Shown here piece by piece: positions 4,633-6,024 of a stretch of DNA of 6,024 nucleotides. This DNA comes from DATEAX01 sp035288145. GTDB lineage: Bacteria; Patescibacteriota; UBA1384; UBA12157; JAENIV01. Location: the NCBI GenBank assembly GCA_035288145.1, contig DATEAX010000055.1, forward strand, positions 1-6,024, given 5' to 3'. The stretch's first letter is position 1. Each line of letters begins with the position of its first letter. Both the position numbers and the translations under genes were made by a program. The notes beneath the pieces were generated by a model that was not told where the DNA came from, did not search any database, and saw nothing but the letters and a program-made list of their open reading frames with translations.

Positions 4633-5172
4633 TTAACTTTTCAACGGCTTTTCTTTTTCGCCTGAAGCCGGATTTTCCCCATGCGCCGCCACTGCCTGGT
4701 CAAATTTCTTTTCCAGCTCTTCTTTCTTCTTGGCTTTTTCTTCAGCTTTTTTGGCCGCGGCAAGCTTTTTTTCTTCTTCGATTTTCTTTAGCTCTTCTTC
4801 GGTTAAGGCCTCTTCCCACATCGCGTAATCCTTTTTTTCAGCAACTTTTTTGGCCTTTTTGCCCGTCAAATCGCGAAGAAAATAGAGTTTCGCCCGTCGA
4901 ACCTGGCGAGATTTGATTTTTTCAATCTTTTCAATCAAGGGTGAGTGCAAAGGAAAGGTTCTTTCCACTCCAACACCACTGGCGATTTTTCTTAAGCTAA
5001 AACTGCCGTTCAAAGATTTGCCGTGTTTGAAAGATATGCAAATCCCCTCAAAAACCTGAATCCTTATCTTGCCGCCTTCAGTCACTTTAAACGACACCCG
5101 CACCGTATCCCCGGGCCGAATATCGGGAATGTTTTTCTTGCCAAATTGTTGAGTCAATTTTACCAAGTCCAT
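4633..5172 (-). CDS. rplS: 50S ribosomal protein L19 with long charged C-terminal tail
   Basis: Ribosomal protein L19, located at the 30S-50S interface. The core runs from IRPGDTVRV (18-26) through the SH3-like barrel, with IQVFEGICIS (38-47), SFSLRKIASGVGVERTFPLHSP (57-78 region) and IKSRQVRRAKLYFLRDLTGKKAK (86-108 region), all L19 hallmarks. Total length is 179 residues against about 115 for common bacterial L19. The extra part after about residue 114 is a Lys/Glu/Ala-rich helix (EEELKKIEEEKK, KKAEEKAKKKEELEKK) likely to form a coiled coil or extended helix, ending in a polar tail. The start at 5172 is chosen because the protein there begins MDLVKLTQQF as in the family and GGA lies seven to nine bases upstream; a frame-open ATG at 5223 falls inside the upstream terminator loop. 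It leads the rplS-yraN-gltX unit, whose promoter must lie within 5173-5200 or be read through from upstream. Confidence 0.96.
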   Translation of the reverse strand: MDLVKLTQQFGKKNIPDIRPGDTVRVSFKVTEGGKIRIQVFEGICISFKHGKSLNGSFSLRKIASGVGVERTFPLHSPLIEKIEKIKSRQVRRAKLYFLRDLTGKKAKKVAEKKDYAMWEEALTEEELKKIEEEKKLAAAKKAEEKAKKKEELEKKFDQAVAAHGENPASGEKEKPLKS

Positions 5173-5200
5173 ATCTTTTCCAATCTTACCATAAGGATAA

Positions 5201-5233
5201 TAAAAAGAAAAGCCCCGCACCATACGATGCGGG
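5201..5233 (-). terminator. Rho-independent terminator
   Basis: On the minus strand CCCGCATC (5226-5233) pairs with GGTGCGGG (5214-5221) over 8 bp including one T-G wobble, closed by a GTAT loop (5222-5225), followed after GC by TTTTCTTTTTA (5201-5211). The stem starts one base after the TAG of the gene at 5235. It ends that gene's transcript and insulates rplS; it also shows that the upstream in-frame ATG of rplS at 5221-5223 is not the real start. Confidence 0.92.
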
Positions 5234-5234
5234 A

Positions 5235-5825
5235 CTAGCTCGCTAACTGGACTGATTCATCCGGCATCTTTCGATGCCGAACAAAACCATCGAGACGCTC
5301 CGAAAGATCAAACGGTTTGCCCTCGATGAGGGCATTTAGATAACCGGTAACAAGATCGGCAAGGCTGAAGAATTCCGGCGGCGGTTGCTCCGAGTGAAAG
5401 CAAAATATCGAGTAGACCGTCTTCTGCGGACTGCTTTGGTCTTTGTTTATATCCGCTGACCATCGGAATTGATGTTCGCCGTACCCCAACTGACTGGAAG
5501 TATCGTCGAAACACTGGGCGGTGATCTGTTTCCAAAGAGTTCCGAGATCCATCCCGTTCCTCTTTCGAATCTCTTGGAGAAAATCAAGATTTTCCCCGTA
5601 AATCAGACCGCCAGACCTTGAAGATAGTTGAGGCATTTCCTCGATCAACCTGGAAACCATCTCCGGATGACTGCTAACTAACTGCTTATCGGGTGGTAAG
5701 TTGACTTCCACGCCGATAATCCGATACCATCCGTACTCCTCACCAACCTTTTTCAATAAGGAGGGAGGAGTGGACTGGTAGTCGCTGACAGCGAGGAGAT
5801 TAAAGACGAATCTCCGTAATCCCAT
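5235..5825 (-). CDS. Hypothetical protein of unknown family (196 aa)
   Basis: A soluble protein of about 196 residues that I do not recognise. It starts GLRRFVFNLLAVSDYQ and has a strand-like region WYRIIGVEVNLPP near 34-46, several Trp and Tyr residues (YGWY near 32, LWKQ near 97, FRWSAD near 120), an acidic and proline-containing middle (SEQPPPEFF), and a C-terminal helix DLVTGYLNALIEG before a polar tail. No membrane segment, signal peptide or catalytic motif is evident. Two starts are possible: ATG at 5825, with AGGAGG eight bases upstream, and GTG at 5828, five bases from it; the ATG is preferred. The gene is about 50 bases after the stop of the partial gene to the right and is followed at once by a strong terminator, so it is the last gene of its operon. 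Confidence 0.75.
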   Translation of the reverse strand: MGLRRFVFNLLAVSDYQSTPPSLLKKVGEEYGWYRIIGVEVNLPPDKQLVSSHPEMVSRLIEEMPQLSSRSGGLIYGENLDFLQEIRKRNGMDLGTLWKQITAQCFDDTSSQLGYGEHQFRWSADINKDQSSPQKTVYSIFCFHSEQPPPEFFSLADLVTGYLNALIEGKPFDLSERLDGFVRHRKMPDESVQLAS

Positions 5826-5877
5826 CACTCATCCCTCCTTCTGAATTTGCTTCTTTTTCTCCCGATCGGATTCAGCT

Positions 5878-6024
5878 CTACTTGCCGCGCAAGACGCTTA
5901 GGTACTTCCGCATGTCCGCGGGATTTCCTTTCATTATGGCGGCTGCCTCTTCGGCAGTCACCGCGCCAATTGCCCGTCTTGCCGCAAGCACGGCCTCATC
6001 TCGCCGAGCGTTCTGTCTCTCCTC
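5878..6024 (-). CDS. 3' end of an unrecognised GC-rich gene (partial)
   Basis: A frame is open from the right edge of the window to TAG at 5878-5880, giving 48 C-terminal residues: a Glu/Arg-rich stretch (EERQNARRDEA), an Ala/Arg-rich helix (VLAARRAIGAVTAEEAAAIM) and the end GNPADMRKYLSVLRGK. A hand count gives about 60 percent GC, well above the AT-rich genes to the left. Codon positions behave like coding sequence (GCG, CGG, GGC are common). The family cannot be named from this fragment. It is probably cotranscribed with the gene at 5235, from which it is separated by about 50 bases containing a strong Shine-Dalgarno. Confidence 0.65.
   Translation of the reverse strand, partial: EERQNARRDEAVLAARRAIGAVTAEEAAAIMKGNPADMRKYLSVLRGK

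Noticed and set aside
4605..4916. Plus-strand Phe/Leu-rich frame opposite the L19 tail
   Set aside because: Its hydrophobic look is just the complement of Lys/Glu codons in the L19 tail.
5308..5535. Minus-strand 75-residue frame within the gene at 5235
   Set aside because: It lies fully inside the longer frame, which has a strong Shine-Dalgarno and ends at a terminator.
5841..5875. CTGAAT/ATTCAG inverted repeat between the two right-hand genes
   Set aside because: A 6-bp stem with a 23-base loop and no T run is expected by chance.

Overview
The window looks like a chromosomal segment of a streamlined bacterium, most likely a member of the Candidate Phyla Radiation / Patescibacteria (Parcubacteria-like). 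This is an inference from several things: all genes lie on the minus strand with short or overlapping junctions, there is a DUF5678-type small protein next to a retropepsin-like protease fragment, intergenic regions carry AT-rich ATACGAA-type and GC-rich CCTGCC-type inverted repeats, and L19 has a long charged tail. The genetic code appears standard: TAA, TAG and TGA all serve as plausible stops, and the TGA that ends the PIG-L gene lies 4 bases before a tRNA, which argues against lineages that read TGA as glycine.

Read in the direction of transcription (right to left), the window starts with the 3' end of an unrecognised GC-rich gene (5878-6024). A second unrecognised gene follows (5235-5825), ending in a strong rho-independent terminator (5201-5233). 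Next comes a compact housekeeping run: rplS (ribosomal protein L19), a YraN/UPF0102 nuclease-fold protein and gltX (glutamyl-tRNA synthetase), separated by 11 and 12 bases. A 111-base intergenic region packed with nested inverted repeats separates this from a second unit: a GT4 glycosyltransferase whose end overlaps the start of a PIG-L family deacetylase by 29 bases, followed 4 bases later by tRNA-Gln(CUG) with an encoded CCA.

After a 200-base non-coding stretch holding a 7-bp stem-loop, GGCAGGC repeats and an extended -10 promoter, there is a two-gene unit: a 65-residue DUF5678-like protein, then a 58-residue retropepsin-like aspartic protease fragment. The fragment keeps the N-terminal part and the catalytic DSG motif but has lost its C-terminal half. 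The loss coincides with a cluster of TGAGACA direct and inverted repeats (81-179) that resembles a small non-autonomous mobile element or its remnant. A minus-strand promoter candidate at 49-78 points out of the window.

The functional themes are translation (L19, GluRS, tRNA-Gln), sugar modification (GT4 plus N-deacetylase) and a poorly described DUF5678/aspartic-protease pair. The last of these, with its repeat-associated truncation, and the structured intergenic repeat at 2705-2805 are the most interesting parts of the window.
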